From the NCBI GenBank assembly GCA_020634855.1, contig JACKAU010000020.1, positions 83,633-147,632 on the forward strand: 64,000 nucleotides of DNA, in the 5' to 3' direction. This stretch comes from Anaerolineales bacterium (GTDB lineage: Bacteria > Chloroflexota > Anaerolineae > 4572-78 > J111). Every line of letters begins with the position of its first letter. The stretch's first letter is position 1. The position numbers and the translations under genes were made by a program. The notes beneath the pieces are model-generated. The model was not told the origin of the DNA. It did no database searches and was given only the letters and a program-made list of their open reading frames with translations. Shown piece by piece: positions 8,340-16,486 of this stretch.

Positions 8340-8477
8340 GATCTCATACCCAGCACCGAACCACCCAACGGCGTCGGCGAACCGGCCGTCCCGCCCATAA
8401 CCAACGCCATCTTTGCCGCCACCGGCACCCACCTCCGCCGCCTGCCCATCCGCCCCGCAGATTTGCAGATGGGTTGA
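8340..8477 (+). pseudogene. C-terminal remnant of a molybdopterin hydroxylase large subunit
   Basis: The last ~45 codons before the TGA at 8475-8477 read PSTEPPNGVGEPAVPPITN, then AIFAATGTHLRRLPI. This is the typical C-terminus of xanthine dehydrogenase/isoquinoline oxidoreductase-type molybdenum subunits, where GVGEP holds the catalytic glutamate. No further part of the ~700-residue gene is present upstream, where the HNH partner gene starts on the other strand. It is a truncated relic, probably left by a deletion or by insertion of the neighbouring cassette. Confidence 0.75.
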
Positions 8478-8529
8478 GGTTAGGGATAGTGAGGCTGCTG
8501 GAAATAGAAATTCATTATAAAGCATAATT

Positions 8530-8703
8530 CAAGCCGAGATTGATCCACACGCCAGGGGCTCAATAAACTCCAGGACGAAGGATTTATCTCGGCTTTTAGT
8601 TAGTATGAAGTATTTTCTTTAAGAGAATATTTATGTTGCTTAGGAGGGGTTGCTATAGAAAAATCTGTGCGGAATTGAAGACGATTTTTATATTGGTGTT
8701 AGA
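8530..8703. repeat. Direct-repeat element, copy 2
   Basis: Matches copy 1 from AAGCCGAGATTGATCC through the closing arm ATCTCGGCTTTT and the distal block GCTATAGAAAAATCTGTGCG to GGAATTGAA. The substitutions in the stem partly keep pairing. The copy lies between the molybdenum-enzyme relic and the 3' end of the CHAT gene. The remainder of the spacer (8704-8845) shows no gene; it has short inverted repeats around TTGCAGGC and CACTGCAGG only. Confidence 0.7.
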
Positions 8704-8845
8704 ATTTTAACACCTGCCCACTACACAATTGCAGGCTAGAAAAGTTGCTTTCAATAGCAATGTGGCACTGCAGGGACAACTTATTCTAAAAAGCGTTGCT
8801 TAGCAATTAGCGTGACGGGCGTTGTCGATGCATTTATTCGATTTG

Positions 8846-11800
8846 TTAAGAGGCTAACTTAAAGCTAGCATCCCCATATACATGAAGTATCCCCCAGGCA
8901 CACGGGTTATCGTATTTTTTCGCAACTTCGCGGGATGCTATATATGAAGAATGTCCTACGGAATATCCAGATGACAAATACTCCAGGAATGGAGGGAGCC
9001 AAATTTCAGCAATATTTACGTGGAGGGGCCAAGGTGGAGCGACTACACACTTAACATCCATCCTTAGCAACTCCGAAACTAGACCAACTGTTTCTGATGA
9101 TCCTACCTGTCGATCGCTGCGTCCAGAGTTGCATACAAACAACACGACACACCCACATCCCTTCAGGGTTCGCGAAAATTCTTTAGCAGAGTAAGAGGTT
9201 GTAGTATCGCTTATTGCCCTAAAATTATCAAATAAACCTACTCCACCATGAGAGGTAATAAAGGCTAGTTCGGAATTTTCTAAATGCGATGGATGATCGC
9301 TCTCAATGAGTTCAATCTGAGCATCTTGGAGTACCGGAGTTAAACGATCACGCAAAAAATGAATGGTCAAATCCATTGATGTCGATGATCCCATCCAAGC
9401 TCGTTTACCCGAATAAATTTGTCGAGGACTAGTTCGAGCATTAAACATCCAAGACACAGAAGGAACTATTGCGACTTCACTACTTTCTCCTATATTTTTA
9501 TTATTTACCAAAGAAATTTGAAACGGATATCCAAATAACTCAGCATCAGGTATTATAAAAACTCTCTGCTTTACCCTAAAGTCTCCAATCGATAATGATG
9601 AAAGAGATTCGTTAACCATAACCTTTGAAGGATATTCATCAGCAAGTGGGGAGGGAGGTGTCCACATTCCATAGGCATGAGGATAATGTCGTCTCCACTC
9701 ATAGTAGTTCGTAGGTGACCACACTTGGATGTCTATGCTGTCCGGCCCAGTGTAACTATCATTAGATATCGTAGCTCTATACATATGCCCCAAGACATCA
9801 CGTGCAACAATTATCACTAATTCATCTGGTTCAATTATTGTTTGAAAGTCTCGGATGGAAATTTCACTCAATTCAGCAATCGACTTTTCCTCCATTGGAG
9901 ACACATTTTGTAACACACTTAGACCTTCGATGATTTTTTTCGCATCGTGACTGTTTTTAGCGAGAAACTGCAGCCACCAGCTCTGAATTTTTTCAGAGCT
10001 GGGCAACTTATCATTCTTGGAAGGTTTAGAGTGTAAAGTCAATATGGGTTGGGATAAAAGGATGGAAGACAATATAAAAAGATCTATATCATCCTTTTGA
10101 TAGGCAGTTTTGACACTGTTTTTGATCAAATTAGTTGTTTGTGTTATTTGGTATGCTAAATCACTTAAGTCGTTTGCTGGTGATATAATCTGAATAGCGC
10201 GTAAAATATCTTCCTTCTTAGGTTGGGTATTAATAACAGAACTCAAGAATTCTCGTTGTGCTTCATCTAAAAGACCTATTTGTTCCTTTAAATTTTCCTC
10301 AATACCATTTGGAATCTCTACTTCATTCAATTTTAACAACATAATTAGATGAGCTTGTAGAGACAATAAAGGACCTAATTCTTTCTCTTCACTTTTGTTG
10401 AGAAGTTCAGTCAGCCGTCCCAAATGTTCTAGAAGGATTTCACTAGATGTCTCACGATCCAATTTTGTCAGTTGTATTGATAACTCAACCTGCTCCAGTT
10501 CCTGGATAAATTTTTTTGCAGCATTCGTTTTTATATTTACTATGCGTTCCAGGTTAACAGTCTCTAACCCAAAATCTGCTAGCCCTAAATCACGAAAAAC
10601 TCTTGAAGAAAGTCGATAAAAACTACACAACAAATCTCTATTAAGGGCAGGTCCATTCCAACACAGGATACTAAAACATAAATATCGCAACGCTGCTAAA
10701 ATATTATGTGTTCGATGATGTGCCTCTGCATAACATGCCCAAGCTTGACCAATTCGCCACTCAAAATACTCTGTTTGTATTCTGGGAAATAAAATTAGCG
10801 CTGTTTCAGCTAAATCTCGCGCTTGTTGAGCATAACCTGCAAGTGCCAGTCTTGATATTACGATTCGGGTAGCGATGAAATCACTACTTGGATCGCCAAT
10901 TACTTGACATACGAGAATAATTATATGTAGTAATTGGTAGAGAAATTGAAAATCATCTCTAGTGATTTCTGAGCTAGCCTGTTGTAATATTAATATCAAA
11001 GCCCGTACTAAATCCGGAGTAATCAAGTTACTTAAATGATTTGGTATTTCTCCTTGGCCAAGTACAAACTCCTTAGAAGCAGGTAAACTCTTAAAATACT
11101 GCTCAAAAAAGAATGTTGCGTCTGCAATATCTCCCTCGTTAGAGTCAAACTTAACATCATATTTGCCAAAACTATAATTATTGTTTTGGATTTCCTGAAA
11201 GGAGATATGAATACGCCTGAGTAAAATATACGATAAAATCACAATAATAGTGGGTTCTTCTAAACCCGACTCAAGTAGCTCTTCCAACTCGAAACGAAGA
11301 TCTGCATCTTGAGGAAGTGCGGAGGCTATTCTTATTACGCCCATTAATTCGGCTGTCTCATTTTCCAATACTGCATCATGATCTCTTAATATTTTACTCA
11401 GCACCCGGATCCTGATCTGAATGGCTTGAGAAATATGGGGCGAATCGGTTTCCACCATAGAAGCAAATTCTCTTGCAAATCTATATTCCTTCTGATATTC
11501 AGCTTCATGAGCAGCAGCCAAGTACGCATAATCTAATTTATTTTTCTGTTTTGCGTAATCAAAAAAGCTGTTTAAATCTGACCGTCTATCGCCCAAAGTC
11601 TCACATAACTTCACCAGAAATGGATCACCAAGTTTGCTGGCTACCTCTGCAGCTTTTGAAAACTGACGGGATTCGTAAAGTTCCACGTACGTGTCCCATA
11701 AGACAAGGGTGTTGTTTGGATAGTTCTTCTGGATATTTTCTAAAAGTTGACTGCTTAGAGGATCCAACTCCAAGACTTTAGCTAGTTTATAAGCTGAGTG

Positions 11801-12835
11801 AATATCTTCGAGAGTGTAAATTCCTCTATTCACAGAATTTATTAATAGCGATTTGCTCTTTTCTATTTTACCAGCACTAATTGCCGTCTGGCTGAGCGAA
11901 AGCAAGATTTCTCCTGTACTTGAGTCCTGAAATTCATCCAAATACGGCTCAATTGCATCCCACGCGGCATTGTGATTCTGTTTAGTTGATAATAGAAAGG
12001 ATGTAATTAGAGCACGATTTTTCTCGTCATCTATGGTATTAGCAACGTCTCCAAGGATAGTATCAATATCTTGAGTGTCGATTTCAATTAGGGATTTTTG
12101 AAAAGTTCTAATTACATGGTAATAACGATTCGGGAGTGGAGAGACAAAAATCGATAATTCTGGGTCATTTAATAAGTCTGACGGATATTTATATTGAATG
12201 AATTCATATACTTCACAAAACAAAGTTACAAAAAGGTTTTTTTCCTTAGCAACTTTAAGTATCTGTCTTGTTAGTTCCATAAGATGTGAAAAATAAATTT
12301 GCTCTCTAGTACGAAGACCAAATTCTATACCCACCCAACTTTGAGATACAGCGAAATGTTCGCCATTGATTTCAGGAAACCTATAAAGGTCTGCACAAGA
12401 TATAGCAACTGCCGCACCATCTTGAAATCCTTCAAGTTTGGTAATGACATCTTTTCCCTCAAGAGACGATAATCTAATTACGTTGAATTTCTCAAAGAAA
12501 GAATTGATTTCTTCGTCTTGAAACGGTGTGTTTTTTAGATCTTTCTCCAAAAATTGCTTGAGATTATTTAGGATATCCCTATCACCAATGTTTTCTGGTA
12601 TAATTTGCTCAACCGAGCTAAAAAACCGCTCTCCAGTTTCGGTAGCGATGAATGTTACTACCAACTGCCAACCAGCCGCAGCCCTATCCAATTCTCTTTC
12701 GCCACCTAAGAATAATAAGACTCCCCCAAGACCTAATATCCTCTTAGCATTAAATAATTTTATCCAGTTGCTCGGACTACCATCAAAAAAAAACCTTTCT
12801 TTGGGAGAGAATTCGTCAGGCAAATTGGATTCCAT
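8846..12835 (-). CDS. Large repeat protein with C-terminal CHAT (caspase-like) protease domain
   Basis: A 1329-residue protein. The last ~250 residues form a CHAT domain: a strand with H1196 in AFITSHGGVG, the catalytic C1235 in CVVLFVCNSGRSD, a VVAPPWPL segment and the closing WGILHVYGDASFKL. This is the His-Cys dyad of clan CD peptidases. Residues ~300-900 are helical with a TPR-like rhythm (for example GKIEKSKSLLINSVNRG, ALRYLCFSILCW). The N-terminal ~250 residues are alpha/beta and I do not recognise them. AAGGA lies 8 bases before the ATG. CHAT proteins with repeat sensors act as cell-death or defence effectors when triggered. Codon use is AT-rich compared with the rest of the window, suggesting transfer. 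The gene is 35 bp downstream of a decayed gene and shares strand with EVE-HNH. Confidence 0.85.
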   Translation of the reverse strand: MESNLPDEFSPKERFFFDGSPSNWIKLFNAKRILGLGGVLLFLGGERELDRAAAGWQLVVTFIATETGERFFSSVEQIIPENIGDRDILNNLKQFLEKDLKNTPFQDEEINSFFEKFNVIRLSSLEGKDVITKLEGFQDGAAVAISCADLYRFPEINGEHFAVSQSWVGIEFGLRTREQIYFSHLMELTRQILKVAKEKNLFVTLFCEVYEFIQYKYPSDLLNDPELSIFVSPLPNRYYHVIRTFQKSLIEIDTQDIDTILGDVANTIDDEKNRALITSFLLSTKQNHNAAWDAIEPYLDEFQDSSTGEILLSLSQTAISAGKIEKSKSLLINSVNRGIYTLEDIHSAYKLAKVLELDPLSSQLLENIQKNYPNNTLVLWDTYVELYESRQFSKAAEVASKLGDPFLVKLCETLGDRRSDLNSFFDYAKQKNKLDYAYLAAAHEAEYQKEYRFAREFASMVETDSPHISQAIQIRIRVLSKILRDHDAVLENETAELMGVIRIASALPQDADLRFELEELLESGLEEPTIIVILSYILLRRIHISFQEIQNNNYSFGKYDVKFDSNEGDIADATFFFEQYFKSLPASKEFVLGQGEIPNHLSNLITPDLVRALILILQQASSEITRDDFQFLYQLLHIIILVCQVIGDPSSDFIATRIVISRLALAGYAQQARDLAETALILFPRIQTEYFEWRIGQAWACYAEAHHRTHNILAALRYLCFSILCWNGPALNRDLLCSFYRLSSRVFRDLGLADFGLETVNLERIVNIKTNAAKKFIQELEQVELSIQLTKLDRETSSEILLEHLGRLTELLNKSEEKELGPLLSLQAHLIMLLKLNEVEIPNGIEENLKEQIGLLDEAQREFLSSVINTQPKKEDILRAIQIISPANDLSDLAYQITQTTNLIKNSVKTAYQKDDIDLFILSSILLSQPILTLHSKPSKNDKLPSSEKIQSWWLQFLAKNSHDAKKIIEGLSVLQNVSPMEEKSIAELSEISIRDFQTIIEPDELVIIVARDVLGHMYRATISNDSYTGPDSIDIQVWSPTNYYEWRRHYPHAYGMWTPPSPLADEYPSKVMVNESLSSLSIGDFRVKQRVFIIPDAELFGYPFQISLVNNKNIGESSEVAIVPSVSWMFNARTSPRQIYSGKRAWMGSSTSMDLTIHFLRDRLTPVLQDAQIELIESDHPSHLENSELAFITSHGGVGLFDNFRAISDTTTSYSAKEFSRTLKGCGCVVLFVCNSGRSDRQVGSSETVGLVSELLRMDVKCVVAPPWPLHVNIAEIWLPPFLEYLSSGYSVGHSSYIASREVAKKYDNPCAWGILHVYGDASFKLAS

Positions 12836-12869
12836 CGGTTTTTTCCTTACTTGTTGAAAACACTAACAC

Positions 12870-13103
12870 TTATTCTAAATCAAACCAAATCTCTTGATGA
12901 AATAACGAATAGTTAATCTGAGCTTCTTCACTATGAAAAGCAACTGAATTTGATTGTATTGCTTCAATTTAAACCTTCTTACCAGACTTAGTGATTGCAT
13001 CATAACTTCTATTTGATGCAGTCAAAAGATGAAGCCCATAAGCATCGGCAACTCAACATTCGCCAATGCTCCCGACCATATGTCCATTTGATGTAAAAGG
13101 CTG
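12870..13103 (-). pseudogene. Decayed DUF6998-like gene
   Basis: One frame reads QPFTSNGHMVGSIGEC, stop, VADAYGLHLLTASNRSYDA, ITKSGKKV, stop, IEAIQSNSVAFHSE and ends at TAA 12870-12872. From memory this follows the DUF6998 pattern (PFTPDGHLVGSIGE ... GLxLxxAS ... HDA ... GxxVQIKAT), a family related to restriction-type nucleases. Two stops (TGA and TAA) and another TGA just upstream break it, and the QIKAT core reads *IEAI, which looks like simple transitions. It lies directly upstream of the CHAT gene and downstream of EVE-HNH, so the island once had three genes. The N-terminal limit is uncertain. Confidence 0.6.
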
Positions 13104-13337
13104 TCATGGAAACATCAATTCAACTTAGCAACAGTTTCATATAGTTATTATATCAAATTTTGAAACTTAGAATGACTGATCATAATAACTAAAGCCTTAT
13201 ATATCAGCCGGCACCACGTGTATAATCTCCAATACAGAAGCCTTAGATGGTATATTCATCCATAAATAAAGGCCAATAGTGCATATACCAGCAGGGAAGC
13301 CAGTGTTCACTTTTAGATTTGCATTTAGCAAGCCTCA

Positions 13338-14292
13338 TTACGATTTAGTAGGCTTAAAGATATTATAATGATACTCAAGACAACCCTGATCTAGTGTATG
13401 CTTTAAGATTAGCTTTGTGCCATGTTCATTGGCCTGGGGGTTCCAATGTTCAACCTCAAATGATATCGGATTAATTGCAATAACACCTAGATCAAACATG
13501 GCATGATGTTGAGGACAAACTACAATCGTATTCTTTGTACCATCTTTGCCGTTATGGGGTTTACCAACTGGTTGGAGATGATGTATTTCTGCAAACAATT
13601 TACCTTCATTCGTTTTAATGGTATCTCCACATACTTGGCATTTGTATTGATACATCTTCTTCAAATCACTTCCTATTTTACTATTCCTAATTATCCTTTG
13701 GTAGGTGGTAGTCTGTTTGCGAGGTGTCTTTAATTCATTATCATCATCAGCTGCTACAACTTCTGCCTCATCAGTACCTTTAGCTAACAACAAAAACTCA
13801 TGAATTTGTTTTCTTAAGTTAGGATTGAATTTTAAGATAACCTTTGTAATTGAGTTATAGCCGTTCTCAGTAACACGAAATACCGTTCCTTGGTGGAAGC
13901 GAACAAATTCAATATTCTTTTTTCGCATCAGGTAATTTCTGGATTTCTGACAACGGAATTTTGGTATCAAGCCAAACTTTTGGAGTAGCTTCTAAATCAA
14001 ATGTATCGTAATTACCACTTTGGACGTACTTATAACCATCAGAAGCAAGAAATACTAGACCAACAACTCCTTCAGCTGCCTGGTAAGCTATTACGACATC
14101 ACCTTCTCTCATTTCTTTTATACGTGCAAAGGAAACAGTTGAGCTTATCCAGTCTGGCCCACCCCATTTATAAGTTTCGCCTACTTTATTAGGAACTCTG
14201 AAAAAATCTTTCCAATGCCATTGTTTATTAGGATTGTTTTCGCTTGCTACGACCCACCAATAATTAATCGCTTGGTTGGTTTTGCTTAGCAT
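13338..14292 (-). pseudogene. EVE-HNH modification-dependent endonuclease, frameshifted
   Basis: Two overlapping frames together make one EVE-HNH protein of about 317 residues. The first part (from ATG 14290-14292) is an EVE domain: NQAINYWWVVASENN, WHWKDFF, then ARIKEMREGDVVIAYQ and GVVGL. EVE/PUA-like domains read modified cytosines. The second part carries FVRFHQGTVFRVTENGY, a linker, and a C-terminal HNH nuclease with CQVCGD, EIHHLQPVG, NTIVVCPQHHAMFD. The frames meet at a run of six A (T6 at 13918-13923 on the plus strand); removing one A gives KLPDAKKNIEFVRFHQGT and a continuous protein. Family members of this type are type IV restriction enzymes. It may be a real frameshift, a sequencing indel or a transcriptional slippage site. 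Later starts (TTG 13970, ATG 13928) lack ribosome sites. Confidence 0.82.
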
Positions 14293-15134
14293 AGTTCTAC
14301 CCTGCTCACAAGTAATGATTCTTTTCTTCAATCAACGGTCAATAAAACTTATTGAATTGAGCATTTTACATAAATTTCACTAAAGTGGAGAGTCCCGAAA
14401 TGGATTGATATCGCCTCACTTGCGTTGGATAATCAAAAAGTGTGGTATAACCTTCACAAGCCAAGACTATACAAAAACGCCCCACCAACAATTTTAAACG
14501 AAAACAGTTCCCCCAGTCAATCATTAGGAATGGATATTGCAAATCCCAAATATTACACCCCGCCCAAACAAAAAAAGCCCTACCACACCAAACCACACCC
14601 TCTAGAGCCTCTTCCCAAAAATCGGCAATCCACAAAACCAACCCTCCTCCACCAAAAACGCAATCAAACACGCCTCCGCCTCCCTCAAACGAATCTCGGC
14701 AAATTGCTGCCGCTCCACCCTAAAACCGCATCGCGCTGCACTTTGGTCGGTTAGCTGGAAAGGATAGCCGCCTAAGATGACCATTCCCCCGCTCGAAAAT
14801 CGGAGATAAGGCCATGCGGAGCCAAAACAACGGGTGAAATCTATTTACCAAAGAAGCGTAGCAAGGTATTTCGCTTCATTTTACGCCGATTCGCTGCCAA
14901 GTACGTCCATAGAACTCAAATTTGCTCCCGAAAATTGAAATAAGTCGCGTAAGATTGGAAGGTAGCGCAGCATTAAACCGTGGAAGCATAAAATTGCCCG
15001 GAATAATCGACAGAATTAACACGATTTACTGAATTATGACAAATAAAATCGTGATAATCTTGTAAATCCTGTCTAATTTTTCTTTACCACGATTGCGTGC
15101 AGAGCTACCGATTGGAATATGTCGCGTAAAATTG
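14293..15134. other. Non-coding, low-gene-density region
   Basis: No convincing gene. Open frames at 14366-14671, 14425-14754 and 14602-14784 overlap each other, have no ribosome site and biased composition. The block TCGCGTAAGATTGGAAG at 14944 recurs as TCGCGTAAAATTGGAAG at 15122, and CACGATTT/AAATCGTG forms an inverted pair around 15018-15051. The region bridges the AT-rich island and normal-composition DNA. Confidence 0.5.
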
Positions 15135-15287
15135 GAAGACTTAAGCCAGAGTTTGAAGACTTAACTGAGAGTTTGAAGACTTAACTGAGAGTTTGAAGAC
15201 TTAACTGAGAGTTTGAAGACTTAAGCCAGAGTTTGAAGACTTAACTCAGAATTTGAAGACTTAGCTCAGTGTTTGAAGACTTAAAAT
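15135..15287. repeat. Tandem array of a 20-bp unit, 7.6 copies
   Basis: Unit GAAGACTTAACTGAGAGTTT, starting at 15135 and every 20 bp to 15275. Copies 2-4 are identical, copies 1 and 5 share the variant AAGCCAGAG, and copies 6-7 drift. There are no spacers between units, so it is not CRISPR, and 20 bp is not a multiple of three, so it is not a coding repeat. It lies 190 bp upstream of the nucleoside phosphorylase start and could affect its promoter. Confidence 0.92.
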
Positions 15288-15479
15288 TTTTTCGGATTCT
15301 ATAAAAATTTCTGCGCTGATGGCTTTGCAATGCCGGACCCAAGATACGAAAGTGCTTTTTTTCTGGCCCAAAAATCAAATCTCAACAGCCTCTTTGCCGG
15401 TATTGTCCCATTTTGGTCACGAACCGGAAATTGCCGTATACTCACACCGCTCAAAATCAACGAACTTTCGGAGAATACT

Positions 15480-16247
15480 ATGGCTGACTCATTTCCTATT
15501 CTGGAATACGACCCCACCCCAGAAGCCATCATCGAACCTAAGCGGCTGCTCAAACCACTGGCTGGCATGCCCGAACACGGCGTCATCTGCTTCTTTCAAG
15601 ACGTCATCGACCACTTTCTCGCGGAAGGGCAGTTGACCCTGCTCAAAAACCTGCGCAGCGAGATGGGCCATCACCCGGTCTATGCTTTCAACTATGGCAA
15701 CCAATCCGTGGCCCTGGTTCAACCGGGGATGGGCGCGCCCTTTGCCGCCGTGATCCTGGATGAAGTGATCGCCCTGGGCTGCCGCAAGTTTATTGCCTGT
15801 GGCGGAGCCGGGGTGCTGGATCAGGATATTGCCTTGGGCCACTTGCTCATTCCCACCCGCGCCATCCGGGATGAGGGAACTTCCTATCATTACCTGCCCC
15901 CGGCTCGTGAAGTCGCCGCTCATCCGGCCGCCGTAACCGCCATTGAAACCGTTTTGCAGCAGCACCAGATCGATTATCTGCTGACCAAAACCTGGACGAC
16001 CGACGCCATTTTCCGCGAGACCCAACCCAAGGTCGCTCGGCGCCGAGCGGAAGGCTGCCTGGCCGTGGAAATGGAAGCCGCCGCCCTGTTTGCCATCGCC
16101 CAATTTCGAGGCGTACCCCTGGGCCAAATCCTCTACGGCGGCGACAATTTGGCCGGTGAGGTCTGGGACAGCCGGGGCTGGCAAAAACACTGGACGGTCC
16201 GGGAGAAACTGGTCGCCCTGGCGGCTGAAGCCTGTCTGCTGTTATAA
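15480..16247 (+). CDS. Nucleoside phosphorylase (PNP/UDP family)
   Basis: A 255-residue PNP_UDP_1 family enzyme, which splits ribonucleosides with phosphate to free base and ribose-1-phosphate in salvage. Visible features are VQPGMGAPFAAVILDEVIAL near the phosphate site, CGGAGVLD, the TWTTDAIFRET segment before the base site, and the VEMEAAALF motif whose Glu and Met contact the ribose. The frame is open from 15330, but GGAG just before ATG 15480 and the lack of homology upstream decide the start. It is monocistronic. Uridine phosphorylase-like is likeliest; base specificity is not readable. Confidence 0.88.
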   Translation: MADSFPILEYDPTPEAIIEPKRLLKPLAGMPEHGVICFFQDVIDHFLAEGQLTLLKNLRSEMGHHPVYAFNYGNQSVALVQPGMGAPFAAVILDEVIALGCRKFIACGGAGVLDQDIALGHLLIPTRAIRDEGTSYHYLPPAREVAAHPAAVTAIETVLQQHQIDYLLTKTWTTDAIFRETQPKVARRRAEGCLAVEMEAAALFAIAQFRGVPLGQILYGGDNLAGEVWDSRGWQKHWTVREKLVALAAEACLLL

Positions 16248-16278
16248 GCTCATCATGGCCCGCCGATCTACCTTCTAC

Positions 16279-16365
16279 CTTATCCGTGAAAATCGGTATG
16301 ATCCGTGTTATCTGTGTTCTATCATATCTCATCAGGTATTGAAATCGTGATCGACTGAAATTTGT
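16279..16365. repeat. Inverted-repeat element, copy A (partial)
   Basis: Right half of the ~170 bp family: TATCCGTGAAAATCGGTATG, ATCCGTGTTATCTGTGTTCT and the terminus GAAATCGTGATCGACTGAAAT. Same orientation as copy C at 28331. The left terminus is missing. Confidence 0.7.
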
Positions 16366-16486
16366 TCATTATCAAATAGTTGGATTTAATTAATGAAGGC
16401 GCTATACTGGGGCATTAACTATCATTCAGATATCCACTCCTCGACGGCATAGTGGAGAATGGGACTAAAAACAAAGGAGTTGACCC

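Noticed and set aside
8846..12835. Csx29-type TPR-CHAT partner of a gRAMP (Craspase)
   Set aside because: No gRAMP, crRNA array or other cas gene is present; the gene stands with EVE-HNH instead.
13909..13970. Programmed -1 frameshift joining EVE and HNH
   Set aside because: The required shift is +1 (or loss of one A); the A-run is not in the frame needed for a -1 slippery heptamer, so ribosomal -1 slippage would not produce the fusion.
14366..14784. Three overlapping small frames in the spacer after the island
   Set aside because: Mutually exclusive, biased composition, no ribosome sites, no family resemblance.
15135..15287. CRISPR-like repeat array
   Set aside because: The 20-bp units are contiguous with no spacers and no cas genes are in the window.
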